From contig NC_088711.1 of NCBI RefSeq assembly GCF_963576615.1, forward strand, positions 16,229,869 through 16,293,868: 64,000 nt of DNA, in the 5' to 3' direction. Origin of the DNA: Watersipora subatra. Lineage: Eukaryota > Bryozoa > Gymnolaemata > Cheilostomatida > Watersiporidae. The number at the start of each line of letters is the position of its first letter. Positions within the stretch are counted from its first letter, which is position 1. Positions 24,969 to 39,120 of the stretch are shown here, one piece after another. The notes under the pieces are model-generated. The model saw only the letters and a program-made list of their open reading frames with translations, searched no databases and had not been told where the DNA came from. A program made the position numbers and the translations under genes.

Positions 24969-27900
24969 TTATGGTACTTGTCCGTCAAAAATGGTTAGCA
25001 ACTTATCCTTATCAATGTTGCCCCCTGATAGCACACAAACGATAGTACCATTAGGAACTTCATTAGAGAAAGCGGCAGCAAGAGCTCCTGCCCCTGCGCC
25101 CTCAGTCACAAGACTATGCTTGTCAATAAGCAACCTTATGCTGTCAGCAACTTCTCTCAAGGTCACCACGACTGAGCCTTCCACAATTTGGGACACATAA
25201 GGCCACGCCTCAGGTAGCACACTCTTGCTTCCCATTCCGTCGACGAAACTAGTTCTGTATTCCGTAAATTCAACAAGTTTTCCTACGAAAAAAAATTTAA
25301 TGTGGCACTACGGGCGGAACATATAAAGATGACAATGAGCATATAGTACCATATTCTCATCAAGGTACCTTGATTACACATATGAACATCATACACATAT
25401 GCTACATCATACACATACACATATGGCTACACATATGAACTCGATGATGAGAATACAGCACCGCAGACTATACATATGAACTTGATGATTGGCCAAACAT
25501 ATAAACACGATAATGAAGCACATGAAAGTGAAACTAACACTGTGATGTATGTACATTATCTGTTGTGTATTACATGGCAACCAACCTTAGGTAGGTTTAT
25601 TGCTTCAAGGACGGTGATTTATGAGAGGATCAACCTGAATATCATAACATCTCCTATCACCCACTCTAGACTCATTAGGACCCAAGTAATATACGTCAGC
25701 TAACCTGACATGCAGTGTCAAGTTACACAGCAGCCGCTTGGCAACAGCCCTTAGGGGCCGGCATTGAAGGTAATGACCTGCCACTGACGGTCTGCTAGCA
25801 GTTGTGGCTGTTTTGCTCAGCAAATGTATTTACGCTAACTACCTCTCTGTAAATACTTCTGATTTGTCAGAGACATGACAATATCATTGACAAAGCTAGC
25901 TAGATATGAAGCTAGCTAGATATGAAGCTAGCTAGATATGAAGCTAGCTAGATATGAAGCTAGCTAGATATGAAGCCAGCTAGATATGAAGCTAGCTAGA
26001 TATGAAGCTAGCTAGATATGAAGCTAGCTAGATATGAAGCTAGCTAGATATGAAGCTAGCTAGATATGAAGCTAGGTAGATATGAAGCTAGCTAAATATG
26101 AAGCTAGCTAGCTCTGAACATTTCGATTTACTATCAAGCAGTTATCTTAGCGACTGCATTAACTTGAGAAATTAACAAAACTGCATATAGCTGATCGATG
26201 TATTCATTAATTGTATCACTGAACCTCTTCAACTAGAGACATTTCAAATAGCCAGTTAGTTTTATGCGAAGTTCTTAAGATATCATTAAGACGAACTTAC
26301 ATAAAATTTTGGTAGACTTTATCAGAAAGTATTGGTATTTTTCTAACATTTGCAATTGTTTTTGATGTTTGAGGTGATCTGACAGCCAGGATATTTTAAG
26401 ATCAAAATAGGCAAAACCTGATCATGGTTAAAACGCTCAGAAGAAAAATATGTGCGAAATGGCGTCATTACTTGCTATCATTGCTATAGTTGATGTCGGC
26501 TATTGCGTTCAAGTTACACCGTTACGCGTCTCTATTTTGTCAATTTATTCGCAACTATAAATGTCATAATTGTACTTTCGCTTGATCTGAGTGTTTTAAC
26601 TGCAATCAAGTTTTGTCAATTTTAATCTTGAAAATTCCTGACAATCAGGTCACCTCAAACATCAAAAACAATCGCAAATGATAGAAAAATACCAACACTT
26701 TCTGATAAAGTCTACCAAAATTTTTTGCAAGTTCATCTTTTAAGGTAGAGTTGTAGCTATTAAAGCAATAGTTCAAGGTCAATATTAAACTGAGGAACCT
26801 ATGCTAAAGTCTGCGTAAAATAAAGACCATTCTGTTGTATTGGCAAGACGAGTCAAGCAGGTATAATACAGTTGATTGATGACTGCTGGTGAAACTGTAG
26901 CCTAGTTTTTGCAGGAAGCTATACTCTCAAATCAATAATTTGGAATGAAGGAACAGAGATGAGTGTGTAAAAAATTAACAGGACAGAATTTAAGCTAGAA
27001 TTAGAGGGGGAATGAGCGAAAACCCCCTAACAAGTTGCTGGCCAACAAATGAACAGCTAAAACGGAATTTCTTTGTAAATAAGCTGCAAAGAGAATGCAC
27101 TTAATATGCAAAAAGGGTTCTATAGGACTAGCTTTTGAGACTGACTTTATAACAAAAAACCCAATTGAGGTCCAGAGTACCAACACTATAGGGATATCCT
27201 GGCAGTCATCATTCTCCGTCTCAGGTGTATTAAAGCTGTTTACCTGCGGTGAGTGATGCTTTCAGCGGAGCTGCATTCTCTGGTTCGCATGCCAGCACTC
27301 TAACATTAGGATTGACCTGCTTGACAGCAGACGCAACTCCTATAATCAGACCTCCGGAGCCGTACGGACATATTACTGTGTCAACCTTGGGCAAGTCTTC
27401 CATAATCTCCATGCCTATTGTACCATGCCCTGCATAGACATCCATATCTGTCTCAAGTACAATGACTCTGAACCTACGTAGCTACCATATGTGAATACCA
27501 TAGATGTGTAAACTATAGAATACTACCACAAGAGATCAATAGATGCGAGTAAAACTTTGTAGTTGGTATATAAGTATGACAAAAAGCTTTAAGCATAAAA
27601 TACATCAAGAACATATTGGCGTGACCATCGATTGATAACTAATAACAAAAAATTTAGTGAGAGATTTAAGACATGACTATTTTACCTGCCATAACATTTA
27701 TATCACAGGGGTGTATGAAGGAAGCGTTCCCCATCGTGCTGTAGCCTCTAGTCTGCAGAGCATTCCACCAATCGCTGACTGGGACCTTGCTAACCTTGGC
27801 ACCAAGCTCAAGAGTTTTGGAAAGCTTTGTTTCTGGGATGTGGTCGGGTGCCAGTATCTCACATGGCATATTAAACTGCGTTACAATGGACAACAATTAG

Positions 27901-30900
27901 AGTTGGGTTTAATAGTAAATATTGACGACAGACTCGCGATTGTCAACCAGAGCATGCCAAAAAGGGGAGCAGCACATTCTCAGCCGCTAAGGAACCCAAA
28001 AAAATAAGTTAGTGTCAAGACTGCCTCGGATGACATGAGAAAACATGCTTTAGAGACCATAATTGTGCACAATGTAAAACTAGAAGGAAGTAGTTATGAC
28101 AAAGCCTAATTTATGCGAGGCGACACACAACAAAGTGGAATGCATTACAGGCACCTGACTAAGCATTCTACCTCATTGTCCACACGATCTAGTTAAAAAT
28201 TTTGGATCAGCCATGACTAGCGACACATCATGATAAGATCAAATTGATACCACTATGAAAAAACCCTTGACTAATAGAGCAAACTTGCATGGGAGGGAAA
28301 AAGGATTTGAATTTGTCAGCAGCCATTCCCTATACCGATCACTGTTTAGCCTTTGTACATAGTACAAATTTAGCCTGAACTAAACCTTTTGAGAATTATT
28401 TTTATTACTAATCTATATACAGCTGTATATAGATCTATATATATTTAGTACTAATCTATATACAGCTGTATATAGATCTATATATGAGGAGTTCATTTCC
28501 AAAACCAGTTATTTCCATTTTTGGCACTTTTTGACTTTTTAATCTTAAATTATACTCTAATAATATGAGTACCTTGTTCAATGGATTTTTTGTTCCTAAA
28601 CTAATTATTTCTCATACATTTCACCCACTAAAATCTTGGTTTTGTTCCAAAACCAGTTATTTCCTATTGGGTTTCATTCCAAAAGCAGTTATTTTTGTGC
28701 TTGCTTTTCAATTGGTTGTTGTAAAACTAGGTCAGCTTTTTGATCCGTTGACTTAGTTATGTAAGCTATCTCTCCACTGCCTGTGCTTTCATGATGGATG
28801 CATCTTTAGCAAGTAATTATAATGTAGCAACATTAAATGACTTTTTGGAAGAACCTGTGCAAATAACCCGACCTGCTAAAAAGAACAAAGAGAATGTAGA
28901 AGGTAATTATTTTAAACCTTTTACTGTTAAATTGGCTTGAAACCAAAATTTAACTAAATTGCAGAAGGCAAAGAAAAATGAAACAATCACATCAAACACA
29001 ATGCATGTTTGTTTGTGTTTAGTACAAAAGTTAACTAGTGCTAGTAGTAGTAATCTACTACTATTTTTGCTATTAACTCTTTCGCAAGCCAATGTATCGG
29101 CTTGCACAGTAATATAAGTACAGACCATAAGTCGATAGATCACCTTATCAATAGGGTGTCACTTTTCTTTTCATTACAAGACCCAAACTTAGCTAGACTA
29201 ATCAAATGATGTCTTAAACAACCTTACTGCCAATCACGTGCAACCAATAAAAAAATTTTTGGCTTAACAATTTCATTTTTAATTATTTTTCAAAACGGCA
29301 AAACAAGATCGTTATTTTCATAGATATAAGAAACACTCCCCGTTTGTTCAACGCAAAAAAAAGTTGCGAGTGTGAGATTTACTAAAAAATTTTATACATA
29401 TCTTGTAAAGAATTTTTTTCTAAATAAGATGCACTTTACAGTAAAACGATATACGGTATGTTTTTATTTTCAAGATATTATTGTATATAACATGTTGGGT
29501 CACCGCTTGTAACTATTGCGCATTAATTATTAGTTCACCTAAAGCTGTGGTTAAAGTCAGACTATTATCTAAGACTTATTGTTTAAATCACGGGTTGCGG
29601 ATTCTTTCATGTCAAAAACAGTTATTTTTGGAAATAACTGCTTTTGAAAAAAAATGCAGAATTCTGTTGGCTGTTTACCATGCTTCTTGACAAAATTGTT
29701 GAACAAAAAGAAAGTATAAGCTTGCTTTGTCATTTTTCCTGAGAATTAGCTAAAAACTATGCCAATTATATTGAACAATATTGAGTATACAAAATTTTCT
29801 TGTTTGTGAAAAATGCTAAAATCAGAAATAACTGGTTTTGGAAATGAACTCCTCATATATTTAGTACTAGTCTATATACAGCTGTACTTATAAAACTTAG
29901 TGTAATTTTGCTTGAAACCGTCACACCAAAGAAATAATGTAGGCGGTAATTAAAGTGTTTCAAAAAGATTGTTTTGTATGGGATTTGAACTTATACGCTT
30001 AATAATAGACCAAAAATCTATTAGTTGCACTAATGAACCACATTTCGGAACTGCAGAATAATCTTTACTATAATAAGATTAGCGCTCTATAATTTTAGAA
30101 AATTGTCGCTGATTGAAGTGTTATAAGAACGGACTCAACACGGCTTATTCAATGTGACAAAGCAGGTTCGCTCCAAGCAACACTAGATTTCATTGGTAAT
30201 CTTGGAACTTTCATTTCTTATATAAATGCACCAAGATCTATCTGATCAAAAACTTAACAATTGTTGTCATGAAAGCAATTATTAAAAATTAATCTGATTA
30301 AAAATAAATTAAAATGCAGTGACATCTACTGTATATACTTATTTCACCTTCTCATAGGCTCTTATATACGTATAGAAAGCATTCTATATATTATATATGT
30401 AAATTCTATATCTATTATATATATATAAATTTATACAAATATTATAGCTCACAGTTACTAGTTATTTATACATTCCCATAATGCACAACTAAACACGATA
30501 ATAGAAAGGAGATTTTGAATGAACTTGGTATGGGAGTTGTGCTCTCACTGACATCTTTGAACAAGAAGACTCAACCCAACCTTCAGAAAACTAAAGGTTG
30601 TGGTAATAGATGTGATCTCATTATTATCAACAGATATATGGCAGAGCAGGTGAGCTCCACCTAGCTACTTGTCAAGTAAAGATAAAGGGTATGACAAACA
30701 CCATAATCTAAATACCAAGATGGTGACCTCATCCTTTGAGATAAGGCTTTGATTAGCAAGTTGTACACCCAAGTTAAACAACATACCTGTTTCGCCATGT
30801 AGCCCAGTGATTGGGCAAAGTTACCAGCACTCGCCGCACAGATGCCTGCTTCCCTTTTCTCAGTCTCAAGTTTGCTGATTGCAAAACAAGCTCCTCTTGC

Positions 30901-31775
30901 TTTGAATGATCGGAACGGTTGCAAGTTTTCACATTTTAAATATATCTGTTGAATTAAAACTATATTTACTCAAAACGCAGTAGCATCATAGCATACAGAA
31001 ACTTGGGTCTTACAGTGGGGAGTGAAATAAACTAGACATCTCTGTCGGAAAACTAAACTTTTTATTCACAATGTTGTTACTCCTTGTGAATTTACTAAAT
31101 ATCTAAAAATTATATATTAGACTAGTTCTTATTTTCTCCTGATTACAAATATGTAAACCAACCAGCGATAAAATTATGTTTTTAAGTGATTATGTACGCT
31201 AAGTTCTAAACATTTCATTTTTGTAATGGCTGAAAATAACAATCTGTACAGATATGATCATGCTCGTACATTTTATTTGCTCATTTCAAGTCACTGTCGT
31301 TAATAATACAGAGAACTTCATCATAACATCTCCAAGAAACAGCAAGGGCAAACCTATATATAACAGAGTTAATCATAACAGGAGTTTTAAAGCACTCTCA
31401 GACAATTTTACTACTATTCTATTATTTGCTTTCAACAGGCTATTGTAAGCATACAGGAGAAGACAACCATATCATACTGCCTCTTTATGGAATCTTTCTG
31501 ACAACCACTAGCATGCGAGTTGTTCTATCAAGCAGAGCCAAAGATGAACTCAGTGACTTGGTCTACACACAGTATTTATATGCTGTATGCACTAAAATTA
31601 CTAACAGCCAAGAACTCACCCAAGATAACCAATTTGAATAAAGTTAATCATTTACTTTTTTATTTGGAATTTCAACATTGAGAGGAATAAGAGGTGAGTG
31701 TATGACAGGTGTATCAGTGAGACAACTCCTCGCCTCTGCCAAAAGATCCAGAGGGATATACTTGCCTTCTGCCAT
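24969..31775 (-). CDS. PLP-dependent serine/threonine dehydratase-like enzyme
   Basis: Complete five-exon model, 322 residues: 31775-31656, 30945-30787, 27875-27686, 27429-27244 and 25282-24969 (TAA); phases agree throughout. The family (fold-type II PLP enzymes: threonine ammonia-lyase, serine racemase and relatives) deaminates or racemises hydroxy-amino acids in the cytosol. Visible features: LQPFRSFKARGA with the Schiff-base Lys at about 55; SAGNFAQ with the PLP-contacting Asn (82); AGHGTIGMEI; the phosphate-cradle loop PYGSGGL (180-184); CEPENAAP; TEGAGAGALAAA; and the C-terminal LSGGNID. Length and order fit a single-domain enzyme without an ACT domain. The SAGNFAQ and DGMGS signatures look closer to bacterial-type dehydratases than to vertebrate serine racemase, so substrate is left open. 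Introns are large and hold several repeats. The ATG is preceded by TGCATAG|TGCTAGA, suggesting a 5' UTR intron. Confidence 0.93.
25895..26116. repeat. 16-bp minisatellite, about 14 copies
   Basis: The unit GCTAGCTAGATATGAA is repeated with only three or four single-base variants. It lies in the last intron of the dehydratase gene. Confidence 0.95.
26288..26740. mobile_element. Foldback element with arms of about 150 bp
   Basis: The left arm (about 26288-26440) and the reverse complement of the right arm (about 26595-26740) align closely: AAGACGAACTT against AAGATGAACTT at the tips, then TTTTGGTAGACTTTATCAGA, GTTTTTGATGTTTGAGGTGA and TTAAAAC-CTCAG. A spacer of about 155 bp separates them. There is no coding capacity. 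It looks like a foldback MITE; transcripts from either strand would form a long, slightly imperfect hairpin. Confidence 0.8.
28407..28485. repeat. 43-bp tandem duplication with a 20-bp palindrome
   Basis: Two copies of a unit starting ACTAATCTATATACAGCTG at 28407 and 28450, and a third partial copy after the adjacent transposon at 29869. Each copy contains the perfect palindrome CTATATACAGCTGTATATAG. Confidence 0.75.
28486..29854 (+). mobile_element. 1369-bp TIR DNA transposon of unassigned family
   Basis: The ends are identical inverted repeats of 30 bp, starting GAGGAGTTCATTTCC and ending CCAGTTATTTC (28486-28515; inverse at 29825-29854). Internal copies of the CCAAAACCAGTTATTT motif occur near 28648, 28678 and, as a small palindrome, near 29611-29645, the arrangement of transposase-binding subterminal repeats. 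Both flanks read ATATAT, a possible 6-bp target duplication, but the surroundings are low-complexity. The insertion splits the 43-bp repeat array. No transposase domain is recognised, so it is probably non-autonomous. Confidence 0.78.
28791..28902 (+). CDS. Exon-like ORF inside the TIR transposon
   Basis: Starting at ATGATGG, 37 codons plus one base run to a donor-like GAAG|GTAATT. The product contains ATLNDFLEEPVQITRPAKK, polar and basic at its end, with no match that I recognise. It could be a surviving leader exon of the element's transposase or a captured host exon; no downstream exon is evident inside the element. Confidence 0.25.
29975..30046 (-). repeat. tRNA-like relic, probably SINE-derived
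   Basis: On the minus strand GTTCAAATCC is a perfect B box, and ATAGA/TCTAT form an anticodon-like stem around a seven-base loop with TTT in anticodon position. The D-arm and T-stem pair poorly, so this is a decayed tRNA or a SINE head rather than a working tRNA gene. Confidence 0.35.
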
Positions 31776-33518
31776 TCTAGCACTATGCAGGGTGTTAGAC
31801 TACAATAAGACATGATAGAAAAGTGTATATTGGTCTTATGGAATCCAAAGAAATTCACAGAGCGCATAGCTTAGTATAGGTAGTTTAGTATACAAAATTC
31901 TCATATCAGGCTTATACAAATGGAAGCATACTGTTTCATATCCGCACAAAACAATGCAAGATTAGATATTTCTGTGCAAGTTTTACATGTTGAAACAAAT
32001 AAAAAACAACATAATTTTCTAACAAAAGCCATGTGCATGTATATCGTAAAATTTTTGATCAGCCAACTACCTACTCGCTAAAGTTGCTAGTAGGTAACAA
32101 TTTGCTGCCATTCAGTGAGGTATTGCTGTATGTGGTCTCAATGCATGACAAGTAGCATTCGGTTTCAATCGTTTAGACATTGATAATTAAACCTGCCAAA
32201 CAGTTCTCTTCACGGCAGTCATTGGCTTAAGAAAGTGGAAGGTGGGAATTAATGCTCTAGTACTCCTACTTGACAACAACGAGGGTCCGTATAATGTGGA
32301 AGTTATAATGGGCTACTAGGCAACAATGCAACCTTTCTGACATATTGAATAATGGGCATGTAATATTGTCAAAAAACAGTTGTTTTTTGACAATATTAGA
32401 GTCCGTCAGTAAGGACTTACTGTAACTGTTTATTTGTCCATTGTCTTGTCGACAGACGCTCGCTCAATAGGGAAAACGTAGAACCTAAACAACACGCATC
32501 TCTAACAAATTGTGTGCATGAGACTGTATCCGGTGAATGGTTGCATAATTCAGCACTATTATTGCGTTCTGCTTCGTCACACAGTGATGAGGAGCATAAT
32601 GTGTTGAACCCTGAGCAGTGAGTCATAAGTGTTGAGTCATAAGTGTATCTATTAATAATGCCATCCTATCAATTTGCGTGGGGAGAAGTTCCATTATAAG
32701 ACCTTTCGTTAACTGTATGAGCTACACCAAAACAAACATACTGAGCGTAATGTCACCTGTCATAATGTCACCTGTCATTCTATGTCGTTGCGCGCAGTCA
32801 CCGAGTATTAAATCTCCAACTTATTCCTTTTGATATCGAGTTTTCACCTACTAAACTACTTCTGTTGCAGTATTGAGCAAGAAATTATAAAACTATAACT
32901 ACATGATTTGTTAAACAAATACCAATAGTTAAACACAAAAGCACTTTTCAGCTATGTTTGATAAGCGTTCAATGTCGCTGACAAGCAGCACAATAGCAAC
33001 CAGCGCTACCGATATTATCCTAGTCAGTGTGCAGTGCGTACAGCTGAATCGGTGCATACATCCAGGTCTTGACTAGTGTGAGTTTTACTTTCCTGTTTAT
33101 TTCTTGTAAATTAATAATTATTATTATTGTTGCTTATTTTATCACACAACGTAAGTATATTAGCAGCACGATATGATGTTAAAAATAATTATAAGAAGGT
33201 GCATGGCACAGTATTATCTGGTTTAAAGACAAGCAGTCTTCATGGCAGGACAATAAAGTTGAAAGATTAGAAACTAGAGATAGATTAGTACTCAGTGGCC
33301 CTGACTTACAGAATACATAGACAACAATAATGGTTTGAAACTCTAAGTATTTTGAGGTAATGCATGGTTTTTTACTGGCTCTAGCGCACCTGCTGCAAGG
33401 GATCTATTAGCTATAAGATTACTAATTTAATAAGTGTGTAAGCCAACACGAAGCCTTGTTAGTAGCATCAAAGTAAGCATTGGCCTATTTGGCTTTCAGC
33501 TTGATCTTCTGCCAAAGA
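31776..33518. other. Upstream region of the dehydratase gene
   Basis: No coding exon is recognised. On the minus strand near 32418, TTACA|GTAAGTCC could be the donor of a non-coding first exon for the dehydratase gene. A 38-bp palindrome lies at 32361. Confidence 0.3.
32361..32398. repeat. Near-perfect 38-bp palindrome
   Basis: TAATATTGTCAAAAAACA at 32361-32378 is the exact reverse complement of 32381-32398, with only two bases between. It lies upstream of the dehydratase gene. It may be a regulatory dyad, a tiny foldback repeat or a cruciform-prone site. Confidence 0.8.
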
Positions 33519-34978
33519 ATGGCGTTACAACCAATGGGTAACGATAGAGCGCATAGCCCATCTTCTTCATCCAGCACATTTGGGTTGGCTAATCTTAACC
33601 TCCCTGAACCAAAGGACCCACATCCTCAAGAATGGCGGCTTCCATACGAACACAAGATGGAAAAAAGAGAGTTATATTCTGTAAGCTACTGCAATAACTT
33701 CTAACTTTGAAGGTTGTCATAACAGGAAAACAGTTCCATATAAGTGAAGTGTTACACTTTAAACCATCCCACTATTAGCAAGATTGAGCAATACTAGAGA
33801 CCAATGACATATGATACCACAGAGGGGCTGTATATCATTGTAGAGACTGGCTTATGATGGATAGACCGATTAAAATTTAAATGTCATACTATTGCCTCGG
33901 GTTGAGTGATACATATCATTCAAAACGAGATTGGGAGTCAGTATTGACAGGAGGGTTATAGAGCTAACTAGATGACGCATGGCAGATGACACATGGCGTG
34001 TTCCAAATAAAGAGAATTGTTTGATCTATTTGAGCGCCGCAAATGTAATCCGGGCCCCAAACCATTTACCTTTTATGGTTTACACACACATTAGAGGTCA
34101 AACCCAATACTCATTCAATGCCAAGTAAAGTTCGCCTTATTAACTTAGCGCAGTTAAAACCCATGCATGTAGAGCAGCCCACCCAGTACCTTGTCTGCAT
34201 TTGCTAACACACCTATGTTAACTGCTTTCCAAATTTCTGAAAAATGATAGAACAAGAAGTATTTTCTGAAAGTTGAATACCGGTAATGGCAAGTGTATGC
34301 GTGCATATTCATTTTACTAATCCATCATCCTCTGGCTCAGCAGAAAACTTTTAAAGGAAAACAACAAGAACAATGGCACTGATCAGTCGTCTATATACAC
34401 CGTCAGTCATGCCTCACATCCCAATTGCTCACCAACCAGTGGAATTAGCGGAAAGTCATTATCGCTGCGCACTGTATTGCACATCCCAAATAAGGAGAGC
34501 TGCAGCAGGCTATGCCACTCTCCTGCACGCTAGCCTTATAATGCATATTAGGTTGAAGAGGATGCAATCATGTACGCTGAAGCATTTACGCGCAATACGA
34601 ATTCATTAAGTATAGTGATCAGATTGATATGGGCATAGATGTGGCTCATTAATAACACAGCAGAGCTGACATTCTTGGTGTTGTGTTATTCAGGCATCAT
34701 TCGCTGTGTATGCTTGTGCAAAAAGGCAGAAAATTGATACAAGCTATAGTGTAATATTCGTAACTTAGTAAAACGTCAATAAGGCTTCACACCTATGCGG
34801 TTACTAAATGCAAGCAATCTGTTCAATAGCTCTTTATCTTGATATAATCTTCTAACTTTCTTAAACTGCAAGAATAATCCTGAAAAAATTGTCATATTAT
34901 TATTACAGAGCTGGCAGATGGATGTTCAGAGTCAAATATGTAATATAGGAGACAAGCTGGTAGGTTTGCCTTTTTGAG
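33519..34978 (+). CDS. Candidate small gene, two exons, unknown product
   Basis: The first exon, 33519-33680, starts ATGGCGTTACAACC and encodes 54 residues, with a Ser run and then PEPKDPHPQEWRLPYEHKME, ending at TCT|GTAAGC. A second exon, with acceptor TTATTACAG and coding start at 34909, continues in the same phase as SWQMDVQSQICNIGDKL. It either splices at 34959 (GTAGGT) to exons I cannot find, or reads on to TGA at 34978, giving about 77 residues. The composition and phase agreement favour a real gene. I do not recognise the family. Confidence 0.4.
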
Positions 34979-37504
34979 TGCATTAAATTTTCAATGTGAG
35001 TGTACGAAACTGGAACTAACCGCCCTTTCTTGGGTCAGTTCATACAAATTCCATCAACACGGTGCGCTTGTCAAGATTCCATCTCTATTTTTGTTTCCAT
35101 GCTACCATGTTAATGCTATGTGTTTTTATAACTAATAGTTTTTATTACTCCTCGACAAAACTTCACAAAAGGGCAGATTGGTTTAAGTTCATCCATGTAC
35201 TATCATCATTAAAAAATTAGTCAAGACTGGTCATAAATATTTTTTATTTGTCCTTATATGCGCTGTTTTACCAAGTTTTTTTGCAATGACCAAACTTAAT
35301 TTAATAGAGTCCAGTGAGTGTAAATTTGAATGAATGAGTCCAAGTGTTGATACTGTCCTGCCTAATACCGTATACATACACAACCAAATATGGTGCCTTC
35401 TAGCAATCATAGATTGTGATACAGACACGTTTGACAAGCGAATAATATTGTCTTATCATTCTTCCCAACCCTGTTTATCTGTAGGATTGTGAGGGTTTGT
35501 TTGTGATTATTTATAGTGTGAGATTTAATGGTTCAAATTCAATTCAAAGTTCAATTCAAGTTCAAAAGTGAAAGCACAGAAAAAAGCAGTGATTGGCTTG
35601 AAGTTTATAAATTTTCTAAAAAAATCAAACAATTTGGGTGCACTAAAATGCTTATTGGTAGGTTTTGAATCCTTTGATTTGTTACTCTACTGAATGGATA
35701 GTGAATCCTTTTGGTTTGCGTCAATAACTATTATCTCAAAAATGGACTTTTAATGCCTGATATACATGTATGCATTGCAATGTTTAAATATTTTATATGC
35801 AAACGTGATCTGTTCATCTGCATCAGCTTTATATGTGGTACATTAACTAAAAGCTAAATCGCTAACAAAATGCTTTTAGTATAAAAACAAATATTGTAAC
35901 TATTATGCAAATGCTGGGATTAAAATGGCAAGTCATTGTAGCAAAGCACTCTTACCACGCAGGCAATACTCAAAATTTTAATTTCTAGTAAATAAAAAAT
36001 TTGAAAGTTGTCATAGCTTTCGAATACTCTTACCAGGCAGTATTATCCTATTAGTTCGATTATATTTCAGTAAGGTCTTAGTTGTAAGAGTTTTGAAATC
36101 AGAGGGCTATTTTTAAGCGGGTGCATGTGCTAAGCAATAGCTCAACAACAAGAAAACTATCAGCTATTAATAAGCTGTCTAAGCACCGGATAATCCAGCT
36201 GAACAACATGGCACAATAACAGTTTTCATTCATACGTTTTACAACCCTCACATAATAGCTACTTATTGTGACTTTCAAGAAAAAAAATGATCAACTAGGC
36301 CTAGATCATTAACCTGATTAATTACTTAGGTCATTGGCTTTTGTAGAATGAGTCGCTAAAACAATTTCCTGCGAGCTATCATAAAGACCTCCAAGACATT
36401 GCAGGGCAAAACGGTTCAAGACATTAAATCCTTAGCCAACTGAGTGCGATAAAAGACATGGTCTATATTCATATGAACCTACAGTGATTTGGACGATATT
36501 CACCCTCTATAACGTGTCAAAGCGTGCCAATGAGTTCTACCGAATGGGCAGAGCGAAATGTGATGATTGCAATAATTTTATTTTGATATGCAAAGCTGTT
36601 AAAAGTTTTGCAAGTATTTCATTATTATGAACACAGGCTGCTAAAAATCGACAGAGAACTTGACAATTAAGAAAATTTCGTCATTGTAGTTCACATATTT
36701 AGTACACGATTGAACTTTGTAAATCGGCTGCACAGAGAGTGAATGGCTGTAGTAGTGTTATAAAATAAAATACATAAATTACAATAGTACGGTTAATTCT
36801 CAAAATAGAAAACAATATAAAAGAGGAAAATATTACATTCTGATAATGAAACTTTGTGATACAGTTAATAAGATCATACTCGTTACAGCTCAGATTTTTA
36901 CACGCAGTATTTTGTGACTAAATAATAAGAAGCAGATATTGTCTTTGCAAACATTGGTGCGGTTTTATGAATGACATCAATCAAAGGCATGTACAGTAGA
37001 TGTTCTTTTATTTTAGAACGTAGGCTGATTACCACAGCCTAACAAACTACAAGCAAGCTATTGACCTTGCTGCAAAGGTTAATTTTTAAAGTATTATCTT
37101 GAGGTACAGTGATTGAGCCCCCTATCTATGCTCGTTTATTCAGATACTGAGGTTATTATAACTAAAACGTCGGCTCTGATACTGATTCATAAAGTTATTC
37201 GGTACATCTCCAGTAGCTTTATAATATAAACTAGCTTTACGGGCAAAGTTGTCGGAAATCGTATAGTGTGTGGAACGAAGCCGAGAGAAAAAGCTCTATA
37301 TAAAAAAATAAAATTTTGTAGCACTGGGCTATAGTCATAGAGCGAGAGATTGTTTCAAGTTAATTGGTATTGTATCGCAAGCGCTAAATTTGGCACGTGT
37401 TTGTGGTACGTACTCTATGATTATAGCCATCAGAAACATCGATTTAGTCCGATGGTTTGCGAAGCTAATACCAAACTGCACGCTCATTGGGTAAACTAGA
37501 CTTC
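34979..37504. other. Gene-free stretch before actin
   Basis: No supported exon. A short AATTCAAAGTTCAATTCAAG repeat lies near 35535. Distal actin control elements may lie at the right end, including CTAAATTTGG (one mismatch to a CArG box) at 37384 and CACGTG at 37396. Confidence 0.3.

Positions 37505-39120
<1,616 letters not shown>

Noticed and set aside
27429-27447. Alternative acceptor at 27448 for dehydratase exon 4
   Set aside because: It needs an exon 3 donor at a weak GTGATA site and shortens the HP-to-AG spacing by one more residue. The acceptor ending at 27430 pairs with the strong GTAAAA donor and gives the family spacing.
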